64,000 nt of DNA from Pseudomonas brassicacearum (GTDB taxonomy: Bacteria > Pseudomonadota > Gammaproteobacteria > Pseudomonadales > Pseudomonadaceae). Within the stretch, counting starts at the first letter, position 1, and each line of letters begins with the position of its first letter. The translations under genes were made by a program, and so were the position numbers. Shown piece after piece: positions 38,671-49,268 of this stretch. The notes under the pieces are model-generated. The model had not been told where the DNA came from. It worked only from the letters and a program-made list of their open reading frames with translations, and ran no database searches. The DNA lies in the NCBI RefSeq assembly GCF_000585995.1, contig NZ_CP007410.1, positions 731,001 to 795,000 of the forward strand, in the 5' to 3' direction.

Positions 38671-41060
38671 CGCTTGTCCTCCAACCGCTTGGGTGTCCAG
38701 AATTTCAACAGTAGTGCATTACTCACCACGCTGACGCTCGACAGCGCCATGGCTGCGCCGGCCAGCACCGGGTTAAGGAAGCCGAACGCCGCCAACGGAA
38801 TGCCGATCAGGTTATAGACGAATGCCCAAAACAGATTCTGGCGGATCTTGGCGTAGGTCTTGCGGCTGATGTCCAAGGCCGCCGGCACCAACCGTGGATC
38901 GCCACGCATGAGGGTGATCCCTGCGGCGTGCATCGCCACGTCGGTGCCACCGCCCATGGCGATGCCGATGTCGGCGGCGGCCAGGGCCGGGGCGTCGTTG
39001 ATGCCATCGCCGACCATCGCCACCACCGAGTGCGTTTTCAACTGCTGGACGATGGCGGACTTATCCGCCGGCAGCACCTCGGCATGGACCTGGGTGATCC
39101 CCAGCGCTTCGGCCACCACCCGGGCGCTACCCCGGTTGTCGCCCGTGAGCAAGTGACTGGCGATGTGGCGTTCATTCAAGGCCTGTACGGCGGCGAGCGC
39201 GCCGGGCTTGAGGGTGTCACCGAAGGCGAACAGGCCCAACACCCGAGGCGTCGCGTCTTGATCGATCAGCCAGGACAGGGTTCGGCCTTCGGTTTCCCAC
39301 GCCTGCGCCGATTCGGCCAGCGAGCCGGGGCCTAGGCCCAATTCGTCCAACAGGCGCCGATTACCCAAGGCCAGGCGGCGACCGTCGAGGCTGCCGGCAA
39401 TGCCGCGTCCGGCCAGGGATTGGCTGTCGCTGATGTCCGGCACGACCAAACCGCGCTCGGCGCAGGCGTCCAGCACCGCTTTGGCGAGGGGATGTTCGCT
39501 GCCGCGTTGCAGCGCGCCGGCTATTTTCAGCAGCGTGTCTTCCTCACCCTCCAGAGCGCTCAAGTGGGCGATGCGCGGCGTACCGGAGGTCAGGGTGCCT
39601 GTTTTGTCGAACACCACCGTATCGACTTCATGGGCGCGCTCCAAGGCCTCGGCGTCCTTGATCAAAATCCCATGGCGCGCGGCCACACCCGTGCCGGCCA
39701 TGATCGCCGTGGGCGTCGCCAGGCCAAGGGCGCAGGGGCAGGCGATCACTAGCACGGCAACGGCGTTGATCAGCGCGGTTTCCAGCGGTGCACCGTACAA
39801 CCACCAGCCGATCAGCGTGGCCAAGGCCAGCACCAGCACCACCGGCACGAAGACCTGGCTGACTTTATCCACCAGTTTCTGAATCGGAGCCTTGGCCGCC
39901 TGGGCGTCTTCCACCAGGCGGATGATGCGCGCCAGGACGGTTTCGGTGCCCAAGGCTTGCGTGCGCACCAGCAGTCGGCCTTCGCCATTGATGGCGCCGC
40001 CGGTGACCTTGTCGCCGGGCTGCTTGGGCACCGGTAGGCTTTCGCCGCTGATCAGCGCCTCGTCGGCATGGCTCTGGCCTTCCAGTACTTCACCGTCCAC
40101 CGGGAAACGTTCGCCAGGCTTGACCAGCACCAGGTCATTCAAGCGCAGGGCGCTGATGGCCACGTCCCGTTCCTGGCCATCGATCACCTGGATCGCCCGC
40201 TCCGGCCGCAAGGCTTCGAGGGCGCGGATGGCGCTGGCGGTCTGGCGCTTGGCGCGGCTTTCCAGATACTTGCCCAGCAGGACCAGGGCAATCACCACGG
40301 CTGAAGCTTCGAAGTACAGATGCGGCATGCTGCCGTGGTGGGCGCTGGCCCATTCATAAACGCTCAAGCCGTAGCCGGCGCTGGTGCCCAGGGCCACCAG
40401 CAGGTCCATATTCCCGGCCCCGGCACGCACGGCCTTGAAGGCGGCAACATAAAAGCGCGCGCCGAAGATGAACTGCACCGGTGTCGCCAGGGCGAACTGC
40501 ACCCAGGCCGGCAACATCCAGTACACGCCCAATGGCTGCAACAGCATCGGCAACACCAAGGGTATGGCCAGCAAAATTGCCAGCACCAGGGCCAGGCGTT
40601 CACGGTTCAGACGGCTGGTTTGTGCGTCATGGGGCTGCTCGGCTTGCCAGACATTGGCGTCATAGCCGGCGCGCTTGACCGCATCGATCAGGGTTTGCGG
40701 ATCGACCTGGCCGAGCAATTCAAGGTGGGCTCGCTCGTTGGCGAGATTGACGCTGACGCTGTTCACCCCGGCGACTTTGCCCAGGGCGCGTTCGACCCGA
40801 CCGACGCAGGATGCGCAGGTCATGCCCTCGATGCTCAACTCCAGGGTTTGAGTGGGAACGCTATAGCCGGCCTGTTCGACAGCTTGCATCAAGGCCGGCA
40901 GGCTGCCCTCGGGCGCTTGGACCCGCGCCTGTTCGGTTGCCAGGTTGACGCTGACGGCGCGAGCCCCGGTGACTTTGCTCAAGGCCCGCTCGACCCGCCC
41001 GGCGCAGCTGGCACAGGTCATGCCGGTAATCGGCAGATCGAACGTGGTGGATTCGGACAT
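38667..41060 (-). CDS. copA: Copper-exporting P1B-type ATPase
   Basis: 797 residues. Two N-terminal heavy-metal domains ([10 protein letters not shown] near 14, [10 protein letters not shown] near 81), eight membrane helices with the CPC translocation motif in [15 protein letters not shown], the phosphorylation site [16 protein letters not shown] in the nucleotide domain and [11 protein letters not shown]. Exports Cu(I) to the periplasm. Transcribed from a CueR-type promoter just upstream and coupled to cueR. Confidence 0.97.
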   Translation of the reverse strand: MSESTTFDLPITGMTCASCAGRVERALSKVTGARAVSVNLATEQARVQAPEGSLPALMQAVEQAGYSVPTQTLELSIEGMTCASCVGRVERALGKVAGVNSVSVNLANERAHLELLGQVDPQTLIDAVKRAGYDANVWQAEQPHDAQTSRLNRERLALVLAILLAIPLVLPMLLQPLGVYWMLPAWVQFALATPVQFIFGARFYVAAFKAVRAGAGNMDLLVALGTSAGYGLSVYEWASAHHGSMPHLYFEASAVVIALVLLGKYLESRAKRQTASAIRALEALRPERAIQVIDGQERDVAISALRLNDLVLVKPGERFPVDGEVLEGQSHADEALISGESLPVPKQPGDKVTGGAINGEGRLLVRTQALGTETVLARIIRLVEDAQAAKAPIQKLVDKVSQVFVPVVLVLALATLIGWWLYGAPLETALINAVAVLVIACPCALGLATPTAIMAGTGVAARHGILIKDAEALERAHEVDTVVFDKTGTLTSGTPRIAHLSALEGEEDTLLKIAGALQRGSEHPLAKAVLDACAERGLVVPDISDSQSLAGRGIAGSLDGRRLALGNRRLLDELGLGPGSLAESAQAWETEGRTLSWLIDQDATPRVLGLFAFGDTLKPGALAAVQALNERHIASHLLTGDNRGSARVVAEALGITQVHAEVLPADKSAIVQQLKTHSVVAMVGDGINDAPALAAADIGIAMGGGTDVAMHAAGITLMRGDPRLVPAALDISRKTYAKIRQNLFWAFVYNLIGIPLAAFGFLNPVLAGAAMALSSVSVVSNALLLKFWTPKRLEDKR

Positions 41061-41096
41061 CGCTCAAATTCCCTGTAGTGAATGACCACAGGATCA

Positions 41097-41117
41097 ACCT
41101 TGCCATGCTGGCAAGGT
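41097..41117 (-). promoter_or_regulatory. CueR-type operator of copA
   Basis: Perfect dyad ACCTTGCCA-TGC-TGGCAAGGT. On the minus strand TTGACC overlaps its start as a -35, as expected for MerR-family long-spacer promoters; the copA start is 37 bases downstream. Confidence 0.85.
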
Positions 41118-41169
41118 CAAGCGCCAATCCAAAAGATTTGCCCTGGACCCCTTCATTCAATACAGGGGG

Positions 41170-41553
41170 TTAATAACCGAGCGCAGCCTGCTTGAGGTAC
41201 ATGCCTTGTTCGCTCATGGCGATGCGGAACTTCAGGATATCGCCGGCCTTGAGGATGATTTCCTGCGAACCCGGCGCAAGCATGCCCGGGTTGCACCCCG
41301 GCGCCTGGCCCGGCAGCAGCTTCAAGCGCAGAGAGATCGTGCCCGCCGGCAAGTTGAAGGAGGTGCTCTGCTCCTGGAACAATCGAGCCGAGAGCTGATC
41401 GTGGATATAAATGCCGATTTCGCAGGAAGTCGCCACTTCCAGGCGCTCGCGGGAAATGATCAACACGCCATAGTCTTCGCCGACGGCCGAGGCCTGGGGC
41501 GCCACCGCTGAAAAACCGAGCATGCAAAACAGGCTGAACGCTGACCAGCGCAT
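41170..41553 (-). CDS. Small secreted protein in the copper locus
   Basis: 127 residues from the ATG at 41553, with GGAGG eight bases upstream. Clear signal peptide (MRWSAFSLFCMLGFSAVAPQ, cleavage likely after ASA). The mature part is beta-rich (YGVLIISRERLEVATSCEIG, SFNLPAGTISLRLKL) with two cysteines; the pattern suggests a small periplasmic beta domain. No family recognised. It lies between copA and copZ, divergent from copZ across a CueR-type site. Confidence 0.8.
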   Translation of the reverse strand: MRWSAFSLFCMLGFSAVAPQASAVGEDYGVLIISRERLEVATSCEIGIYIHDQLSARLFQEQSTSFNLPAGTISLRLKLLPGQAPGCNPGMLAPGSQEIILKAGDILKFRIAMSEQGMYLKQAALGY

Positions 41554-41642
41554 GGCTGAACCTCCGGTATGAAATCCTTGATGTGTGCAGCTTGGCTGAG
41601 GGCGATGCCGATTGCCAGCCCGGCAGTTTTTGTCAGAACTTG

Positions 41643-41663
41643 ACCTTGCCATGATGGCAAGCT
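41643..41663 (+). promoter_or_regulatory. CueR-type operator of copZ
   Basis: ACCTTGCCA-TGA-TGGCAAGCT, one mismatch from a perfect dyad and nearly identical to the copA site. TTGACC at 41640-41645 can serve as -35; copZ starts at 41702. Confidence 0.82.
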
Positions 41664-41701
41664 TGAGACTGGCAGCAACCTCAATCCCAAGGAGTTATCC
41701 C

Positions 41702-41899
41702 ATGCAAACCTTCAATGTTCAGGGCATGTCCTGCGGCCACTGTGTCAAGGCCATCACCCAGGCGCTCCAGGCCAAGGACCCGGCGGCCGAAGTGCAAATC
41801 GACCTGAGCGCCAAGACCGTTCAGGTCCAGAGCGCGCTGGCGGCCGATGCCGTGGTCGAGGTCATCAAGGAGGAGGGATATGAGGTGAGTCTCGCCTGA
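41702..41899 (+). CDS. copZ: Copper chaperone CopZ
   Basis: 65-residue heavy-metal-associated domain with the Cu(I) ligands in GMSCGHCVKAI (Cys-x2-Cys, residues 11 and 14). Start at the ATG at 41702 after AAGGAG; the frame extends upstream but through the operator. Delivers cytoplasmic Cu(I) to CopA. Controlled by the CueR-type site just upstream. Confidence 0.95.
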   Translation: MQTFNVQGMSCGHCVKAITQALQAKDPAAEVQIDLSAKTVQVQSALAADAVVEVIKEEGYEVSLA

Positions 41900-41994
41900 A
41901 ATTTTTTAATCGTTAGCGACCTATCGGAATGTTCAAGGGCGCCCGGCAAGGCTAGACTGTCGGGCTGCCGACTGACGCCTGAGCTGGACGCCCG

Positions 41995-43197
41995 ATGAAC
42001 CTTCGTACCATTCTGATTCTTGGCGCCTTGAGCGCTTTCGGTCCCTTGGCGATCGACTTTTACTTGCCCGCCTTTCCGGCGATGGCAACCGCCTTCGGTA
42101 CCGACGAGAAACACATCCAGTTGACCCTGGCGGCGTATTTTCTCGGGTTATCCATCGGGCAACTGGCCTATGGGCCGGTGGCGGATCGCTTCGGGCGGCG
42201 CATTCCGTTGCTGGTCGGCGTCGGCTTGTTCACCTTGGCGTCCGTGGCCTGTGCCTACGCACCGAATCTCGAATGGCTGATCTGTGCGCGTTTCGTCCAG
42301 GCCCTGGGTGGTTGCGCCGGGATGGTGATTTCCCGGGCGGTGGTCAGCGATAAATGCGACGCGGTGGGCTCGGCCAAGGTGTTCTCGCAATTGATGCTGG
42401 TGATGGGCCTGGCGCCGATCCTCGCGCCGATGCTCGGTGGGTTGCTGGTGAACCTGTACGGCTGGCAATCGATCTTCATTGGCCTGACCCTGTTCAGCGC
42501 ATTGGCATCGACGGCCGTGGCCTTGTGGCTGCCGGAAAGCTTGCCGGATCATGTGCCTCGGCAACCGTTGTCAGGTGCGCTGCGCCAGTACGGTCGTCTA
42601 TTGACCGACTCGATCTTCCTCGGTCATGCATTGACGGGGGGTATCGCTATCGCCGGGATGTTTGCCTACATCGCCGGTTCACCTTTCGTCTTCATCAAGC
42701 TCTACGGTGTGCCGGCCGAACACTTCGGCTGGCTGTTCGGTACCAACGCCGCAGGCTTCATTCTGGTGGCGCAGGTCAATGCGCGGTTGTTGGCCAAGCG
42801 TGGCCCGGCCTTTCTGCTGAGTCGCGCGGTATGGATCTATCTGTTCGCCGGGCTGGGCCTGTTGACCATCAGCGCCTTACGGCCGGAATCTTTGTGGCCG
42901 CTGCTGATTCCGCTGTTTATCTGCATTGCCAGCCTGGGTTGCATCCTTCCCAATGCATCGGCCTGCGCGATGAACGGACAAGGTGCCCGGGCCGGTAGCG
43001 CATCGGCGATGCTGGGTTGCCTGCAGTTTTCCGTGGCCGCCGGGGCCGCCGCGTTGGTGGCGGCCCTGCATGACGGCAGCGCTGTGCCGATGGCGCTGGT
43101 CATCAGCCTGTGCGGGCTGTTAGTGGTGGCTGCAGCGATGCTGACCCGCCGCCTGCAAAATGCTCGGGCACTGGCCGAGGCCAGTCGCCAGGGCTGA
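41995..43197 (+). CDS. Bcr/CflA-family MFS drug exporter
   Basis: 400 residues with 12 predicted helices. Family signatures: LSAFGPLAIDFYLPAFPAMA near the start, GPVADRFGRRIPLL (motif A) and FVQALGGCAGMVISRAVV (motif C-like region). Exports drugs or amino-acid derivatives; actual substrate unknown. Confidence 0.93.
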   Translation: MNLRTILILGALSAFGPLAIDFYLPAFPAMATAFGTDEKHIQLTLAAYFLGLSIGQLAYGPVADRFGRRIPLLVGVGLFTLASVACAYAPNLEWLICARFVQALGGCAGMVISRAVVSDKCDAVGSAKVFSQLMLVMGLAPILAPMLGGLLVNLYGWQSIFIGLTLFSALASTAVALWLPESLPDHVPRQPLSGALRQYGRLLTDSIFLGHALTGGIAIAGMFAYIAGSPFVFIKLYGVPAEHFGWLFGTNAAGFILVAQVNARLLAKRGPAFLLSRAVWIYLFAGLGLLTISALRPESLWPLLIPLFICIASLGCILPNASACAMNGQGARAGSASAMLGCLQFSVAAGAAALVAALHDGSAVPMALVISLCGLLVVAAAMLTRRLQNARALAEASRQG

Positions 43198-43198
43198 T

Positions 43199-43369
43199 TC
43201 AGCTGGCCGCGCGCTGCTGCTGTTCGGGGAAATGATGGGGCGCGTGAAGTCGCGCTTGCAGGGTGGTGGCAAAGGCCTGGGCCTCGGCCTCGGTGCGGAA
43301 GGTCACGACGTGTTGGTCAAGGCGTACTTGCCATTGGGATTTTGCCACTTCTTTTATCAGGATCTTCAT
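43199..43369 (-). CDS. Small 56-residue protein, possibly DUF2188-like
   Basis: Start ATG at 43369 follows AGGAGG. The sequence (MKILIKEVAKSQWQVRLDQH, then TEAEAQAFATTLQARLHAP) has a beta-beta-helix pattern with alternating charge, as in DUF2188 proteins. Convergent with the Bcr/CflA gene, one base apart. The strong ribosome site supports it; function unknown. Confidence 0.72.
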   Translation of the reverse strand: MKILIKEVAKSQWQVRLDQHVVTFRTEAEAQAFATTLQARLHAPHHFPEQQQRAAS

Positions 43370-43491
43370 TGCTGACCTCCTCACGAAAAGATTACGTTGC
43401 AAAGGCCTCGAGTGTAGACCCGAATGCGATCGCAATTGTGACAAGGGTCAATTCTCGGACTGACGGTGCAGTCCCAAGGTGAGGCAACACG

Positions 43492-43582
43492 TGTGGCGAG
43501 GGAGCTTGCTCCCGCTGGACTGCGCAGCAGACCCAAAACAGGGCCGCTGCGCGCCCCAGCGGGAGCAAGCTCCCTCGCCACA
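43492..43582. repeat. Palindromic repeat, GTGGCGAGGGAGCTTGCTCCC family
   Basis: TGTGGCGAGGGAGCTTGCTC arms inverted across a GC-rich centre. Same family as 56111-56203. Confidence 0.93.
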
Positions 43583-43622
43583 GAGGGCTAACAAGCCAAG
43601 GGTTTTGGCTGCCACAAAATAG

Positions 43623-44636
43623 TCAGAAGCCTTCAAGCACAATCTTGCCCTTGGACTTGCCGCTTTCCAGCAAGCCATGAGCCCGGCGCAGGTTCTCGGC
43701 ATTGATGGTGCCGAAGTGCTCGCCAACCGTCGTCTTCAGCGTGCCGGCGTCGATCAGCTCGGCCACGCGGTTGAGCAGGTTGTGCTGTTCAATCATGTCG
43801 GCAGTTTCGAACAGCGAGCGGGTGTACATGAATTCCCAATGCAGCGACAGGCTCTTGCGCTTGAGCTTGGTCACGTCCAACGCCTTGGGATCGTCGATCA
43901 GCGCCAGTTTGCCCTGGGGCGCCAGGGCCTCGACCAACTGATCCAGGTGCTGGTCGGTCTGGGTCAGACTGGCGACGTGGGTCACCTGAGGCTGGCCTGC
44001 TTCTTTCAATACTTCACTCAAAGGTCGGCTGTGGTCGATCACCAGGTCGGCGCCCAGCCCGCGTACCCAATCCTGTGTCTGCGCGCGGGAAGCGGTGCCA
44101 ATGACCTTCAGCCCGGTGAGCTGGCGAGCCAGTTGCGTCAGGATCGAGCCCACGCCTCCCGCGGCACCGACGATCAACAAGCTCTGGCCTTGGTCGTCAT
44201 GACCTTCCTGGATACCCAGCCGCTCGAACAGTAACTCCCACGCGGTAATGGCCGTCAACGGCAGCGCTGCCGCTTCGGCAAAACCGAGGGTCTTGGGCAT
44301 GTGGCCGACGATGCGCTCATCCACCACATGCAACTCGCTGTTGCCACCGGCCCGGGCGATGGAGCCGGCGTAGAACACCTTGTCCCCGGCCTTGAACAGC
44401 GTGACTTCGTTGCCCACTGCCTTGACCACCCCAGCCACGTCCCAGCCCAGTACTTTGGCGGCGCCGCCTTCGGGCTGGACGTTCTGGCGAACCTTGGTGT
44501 CCACCGGGTTGACCGAGATGGCCTTGACCTCCACCAGCAAGTCCCGTGGGCCGGCGACCGGTTCTGGCAGCTCGACGTCTTGCAGCGATTGCGGGTCGGT
44601 AATGGGCAGCGAATGGTAGTAGGCGATGGCTTTCAT
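43623..44636 (-). CDS. Zinc-type alcohol dehydrogenase-like / quinone oxidoreductase
   Basis: 337-residue MDR-family enzyme: GroES-like N-terminus (AISVNPVDTKVR, VLGWDVAGVVKAVG) and NADPH Rossmann motif VGAAGGVGSILTQLARQL. The structural and catalytic zinc ligands of true alcohol dehydrogenases are absent (GWDVAG instead of GHE), so it is probably a zinc-free quinone or enone reductase. Divergent from a LysR gene across 113 bases. Confidence 0.92.
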   Translation of the reverse strand: MKAIAYYHSLPITDPQSLQDVELPEPVAGPRDLLVEVKAISVNPVDTKVRQNVQPEGGAAKVLGWDVAGVVKAVGNEVTLFKAGDKVFYAGSIARAGGNSELHVVDERIVGHMPKTLGFAEAAALPLTAITAWELLFERLGIQEGHDDQGQSLLIVGAAGGVGSILTQLARQLTGLKVIGTASRAQTQDWVRGLGADLVIDHSRPLSEVLKEAGQPQVTHVASLTQTDQHLDQLVEALAPQGKLALIDDPKALDVTKLKRKSLSLHWEFMYTRSLFETADMIEQHNLLNRVAELIDAGTLKTTVGEHFGTINAENLRRAHGLLESGKSKGKIVLEGF

Positions 44637-44749
44637 GAAGCGGCTCCGTGAAGTGAGTTGAATGAAGCCAATGTTTAGTTATTTATCGGCGAGATAAAAC
44701 CGGCTAAAACAACAGGCTCTTTCAATAATTTTTTGATAATGGGGCCGCC

Positions 44750-45679
44750 ATGCTTCGATTCGATGACTTGCAGTTGTTTGTCCGGGCGGCGGATCTGGGC
44801 AGTCTTTCTGCCGCGGCCAGGGTCATGGATCTGTCGGCGGCGGTAGCCAGCGCCGCGTTGAAGCGGATCGAGCAACACCTGGGCGCCCGGTTATTGGCCC
44901 GCTCCACCCGCAGTTTGCGCCTGACGGCCGAGGGTGAAGGTTTTCTTGAATATGCCCGCGCTGCGCTGGGGAGTCTCGAGGAGGGGCGACGGTTGTTGAC
45001 CAGCGGCCAGGATCAGGTCAGCGGCGTGTTGCAGTTGTCCGCCCCGTCGGACCTGGGGCGCAACCTGCTGCTGCCCTGGCTGGATGCATTCCAGTGCGAG
45101 CATCCTGGGCTGACGGTGCGGCTGCTGCTGGGCGATCGCATTGCCAACCTGTTCAAGCAGCCGGTGGACATCGCGTTGCGTTATGGCGAGCCAGAAGATT
45201 CGAGCCTGGTGGCCTTGCCTGTCGCGCCGGATAACTACCGGGTGCTGTGCGCGTCGCCGGATTACCTGGCGCGTCATGGTGAGCCCCATCAATTGGAGCA
45301 ACTGGCCCAGCACAACTGCCTGCTGTATATGCTCGGCACCCGGGTTCATGACCGTTGGTGCTTTCATGACGGCAAGCGGGAAGTGAGCCTCACCGTCAGC
45401 GGTGACCGCTTCAGTGACGACGCCGATGTGGTGCGGCGCTGGGCGGTGGCAGGCGCCGGCATCGCTTATAAATCATGGTTGGATGTCTCCACCGATGTGC
45501 TGGCCGGGCGTCTGAAAATCCTTTTGCCGCACCTGCGCTGCGAACGCGCGCCGCTCAATCTGCTGTGTGCTCACCGGGCGCAATTGAGCAAACCTATCAA
45601 CCTTTTGCGGGAGATGCTCCAGGCCCGTTGCGGTCAGTTGACGGCTCAATTTCCGCTCTCGACAGGCGCTGGCCATTAG
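44750..45679 (+). CDS. LysR-family regulator
   Basis: 309 residues. N-terminal helix-turn-helix (FVRAADLGSLSAAARVMDLS, LKRIEQHLGARLLARSTRSL) and a typical substrate-binding domain (DLGRNLLLPWLDAFQCEHP, VDIALRYGEPEDSSL). Divergent from the oxidoreductase, its likely target. Confidence 0.94.
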   Translation: MLRFDDLQLFVRAADLGSLSAAARVMDLSAAVASAALKRIEQHLGARLLARSTRSLRLTAEGEGFLEYARAALGSLEEGRRLLTSGQDQVSGVLQLSAPSDLGRNLLLPWLDAFQCEHPGLTVRLLLGDRIANLFKQPVDIALRYGEPEDSSLVALPVAPDNYRVLCASPDYLARHGEPHQLEQLAQHNCLLYMLGTRVHDRWCFHDGKREVSLTVSGDRFSDDADVVRRWAVAGAGIAYKSWLDVSTDVLAGRLKILLPHLRCERAPLNLLCAHRAQLSKPINLLREMLQARCGQLTAQFPLSTGAGH

Positions 45680-45901
45680 TCGCGGGCAAATAGAGACTTT
45701 TCCCTCACGAACAATCGCCTCCAAAGGTTTCTGGAGGACAGGAAACCTTGATCGCCGCGCTTATACTAGCGGCCGCCTGAATCGGCGCGGCATCGAGCGC
45801 GGCGTCGCGCGATTTGCAGCGGTTGGGCCGCTTTGGGCGACCCCCTTGCGGGTCAATATGCGCCAGAGCAGTAGACGAATGATTCAACAGGGAGTGAATA
45901 C

Positions 45902-46633
45902 ATGGAACATGCACCTTGCATCAGCCAGATCGCCACGCTGCTGGCCGACCCCAAGCGTAGCGCAATGATGTGGGCCTTGATGGACGGTACGGCCCGGCAG
46001 GCTGAAGAGTTGGCGTTACTGGCCGGGTTGTCGCCGTCCTCGGCCAGTGCTCATCTGGGACGCCTGTCCGCCGGAGGCCTGTTGAAAGTCGAAGCCCGGG
46101 GCCGCAAACGGTTTTTCCGCCTGGCCGCGCCCGAGATCGGGGCCGCCGTCGAGGCACTGGCCAGCGCGACCCTGGTCAGCACGCCACGGCAGATTCCGGA
46201 GGTTTTCAAGCGCGGTATCCTGCCTACCAAGGCGCCGTCGGCCCCCGCCTCATTGATGCGGGCCAGGCTCTGCGATGACCACCTGGGCGGTACCCTGGCG
46301 GCTGATCTGTATCAGCGACTGCTGGATGCCGGGTGGATCGAACAGTTCGACCAGCGGGTGATCGTCACCCATAAAGGCGCTAACCAGTTGGCCGGACACG
46401 GTCTGTTCATCCAGGCGCTGGCCCATCGCAACGCCCGCATCGCCTGCGCCTGTCCGGACTGGAGCGAGCGTCGTCCACACATGGGCGGAGCGCTGGGGGC
46501 GGCGTTGCTGCAACTGTTCATGCAGTCCGGTTGGCTGAGCCTGCCCAACGACTCGCGAGCCTTGCAAGTAACGGTGCTCGGCCAGCAGGAAATCCATCGG
46601 TTCGCCGAGCAGGACGCTTTGGAGATGGCCTAG
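45902..46633 (+). CDS. ArsR-type winged-helix regulator
   Basis: 243 residues. N-terminal ArsR fold (ISQIATLLADPKRSAMMWAL, GLSPSSASAHLGRLSAGGLL) plus a C-terminal extension with conserved cysteines (RARLCDDHLGG, RIACACPDWSERR). Ligand unknown. Lies 97 bases before an MFS gene in the same direction, a probable target or partner. The 222-base gap upstream holds an 8-bp inverted repeat (AAGGTTTC / GAAACCTT, 45724-45749). Confidence 0.9.
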   Translation: MEHAPCISQIATLLADPKRSAMMWALMDGTARQAEELALLAGLSPSSASAHLGRLSAGGLLKVEARGRKRFFRLAAPEIGAAVEALASATLVSTPRQIPEVFKRGILPTKAPSAPASLMRARLCDDHLGGTLAADLYQRLLDAGWIEQFDQRVIVTHKGANQLAGHGLFIQALAHRNARIACACPDWSERRPHMGGALGAALLQLFMQSGWLSLPNDSRALQVTVLGQQEIHRFAEQDALEMA

Positions 46634-46730
46634 TCGTTCAGGGCTTTCGCCAGGTCGTATTCAGCAATAGCCACCTGCAAGGTTCGCGCACACTCGGCCG
46701 GGGAATTAATCGGATCGGGGGGGATGCGGC

Positions 46731-48113
46731 ATGAACATTCAGGGCTACAGCGCGGCGGAACGTTTGGAGCGGCTGCCCATCAGCGGCTATCACCGGATCA
46801 TTTTTATCATCATTGCCCTGGCGTTTTTCTTCGACTCCATGGACCTGGCAATGATGACGTTCCTGCTGGGGTCGATCAAAACCGAGTTTGGCCTGAGCAC
46901 AGCCCAGGCCGGTTTGCTCGCCAGCTCCAGTTTCTTCGGCATGGTGGTGGGCGCGTCGCTGTCGGGCATGCTGGCTGATCGCTTCGGGCGCAAACCGGTG
47001 TTCCAGTGGAGCATCGTGTTGTGGGGCATCGCCAGTTACTTGTGCTCCACCGCCCAGGACGTCGAGACGTTGACGCTGTTTCGCATCCTGTTGGGTATTG
47101 GCATGGGCATGGAGTTTCCGATTGCCCAGTCGATGCTCTCGGAGCTGATCCCGGCCAAGCGCCGAGGTCGCTACATTGCGCTGATGGACGGCTTCTGGCC
47201 GCTGGGGTTCGTTGCGGCGGGCATATTGTCGTATTTCCTGCTGCCGGTGATTGGCTGGCGCGACATCTTTTTGGTGCTGGCGGTGCCGGCGGTGTTTGTC
47301 CTGGCGATTCGCTTCTTTATCCCCGAGTCGCCGCGCTGGCTGGAACAAGCCGGACGAGGTGACGAAGCGGATGCGGTGCTCACGCGAATCGAAGACAAGG
47401 TCCGGGCCTCGCTGGGGCGTCGAGACCTGCCGGAGCCGATCCGCCTGCCGAGGGTGGCGAGTACGCCGGGCAGCTTCTTTTCGGCCCTGGCGCAGATCTG
47501 GTCGCCGCTGTATCGCCAGCGCACGATGATGATCTGGAGTGTCTGGTTCTTTGCCTTGCTCGGGTTCTATGGCCTGACGTCCTGGCTCAGCGCGTTGTTG
47601 CAGCAGTCGGGGTTCGCCGTGACTCAGTCGGTGTATTACACCGTGCTGATTTCCTTGGGCGGAATTCCCGGTTTCCTGATGGCGGCCTGGTTGGTAGAAC
47701 GTTGGGGGCGTAAGCCGGTGTGCATTATCACGCTGCTGGGCGGCGGGGTGATGGCGTTTCTTTATGGTCAGAGCGCGGTGTTTGGTGGCAACGTCAGCCT
47801 GCTGATTGGCAGCGGGTTGCTGATGCAGTTTTTCCTGTTCGGTATGTGGGCGGTGCTCTATACCTACACGCCGGAGCTGTACCCCACCTCGGCACGCGCC
47901 ACGGGTTCGGGCTTTGCCTCGGCGGTCGGCCGCGTCGGTTCGCTGCTCGGGCCATTGGTGACCGGGCTGGTATTCCCCATCACCGGGCAGGGCGGCGTAT
48001 TTGCCCTGGGCGCGCTGTGCTTCGCCGTGGCGGCGGGTGTGGTGTGGTTGTTCGGGATGGAAACCCGGGGCAAGACGCTGGAGGAGTTGAGCGAAGGCAC
48101 GGTGGCCGATTAA
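46731..48113 (+). CDS. MFS transporter (sugar-porter/AAHS-like, NiaP-like plan)
   Basis: 460 residues with 12 helices. Motifs: FFFDSMDLAMMTFLLGSI in helix 1, GMLADRFGRKPVFQ, RGRYIALMDGFWPLGFV, PESPRWLEQAGR and ELYPTSARATGSGFASAVGR. Likely proton-coupled uptake of an organic acid or nicotinate-like compound. Downstream of the ArsR gene. Substrate not defined by sequence. Confidence 0.88.
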   Translation: MNIQGYSAAERLERLPISGYHRIIFIIIALAFFFDSMDLAMMTFLLGSIKTEFGLSTAQAGLLASSSFFGMVVGASLSGMLADRFGRKPVFQWSIVLWGIASYLCSTAQDVETLTLFRILLGIGMGMEFPIAQSMLSELIPAKRRGRYIALMDGFWPLGFVAAGILSYFLLPVIGWRDIFLVLAVPAVFVLAIRFFIPESPRWLEQAGRGDEADAVLTRIEDKVRASLGRRDLPEPIRLPRVASTPGSFFSALAQIWSPLYRQRTMMIWSVWFFALLGFYGLTSWLSALLQQSGFAVTQSVYYTVLISLGGIPGFLMAAWLVERWGRKPVCIITLLGGGVMAFLYGQSAVFGGNVSLLIGSGLLMQFFLFGMWAVLYTYTPELYPTSARATGSGFASAVGRVGSLLGPLVTGLVFPITGQGGVFALGALCFAVAAGVVWLFGMETRGKTLEELSEGTVAD

Positions 48114-48125
48114 ACACCGATCTCC

Positions 48126-48212
48126 TGTGGGAGCGAGCTTGCTCGCGAAGGCGGAGTGTCAGTCGATCACAAGGTGACTGACACACCGCCTTCGCGAGCA
48201 AGCCCGCTCCCA
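48126..48212. repeat. REPIN between MFS and adenine deaminase genes
   Basis: TGTGGGAGCGAGCTTGCTCG and its inverse (one arm has GGGC for GAGC), between convergent genes. Confidence 0.95.
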
Positions 48213-48231
48213 CAGGGGATGATCGTCAGGC

Positions 48232-49194
<963 letters not shown>

Positions 49195-49268
49195 TCATCA
49201 GCGAATCGATGGTGGGCATTCTACAGGGGCTGGCCGCAATGTCGGCTAAAACCTGACCGGCTGATCCA

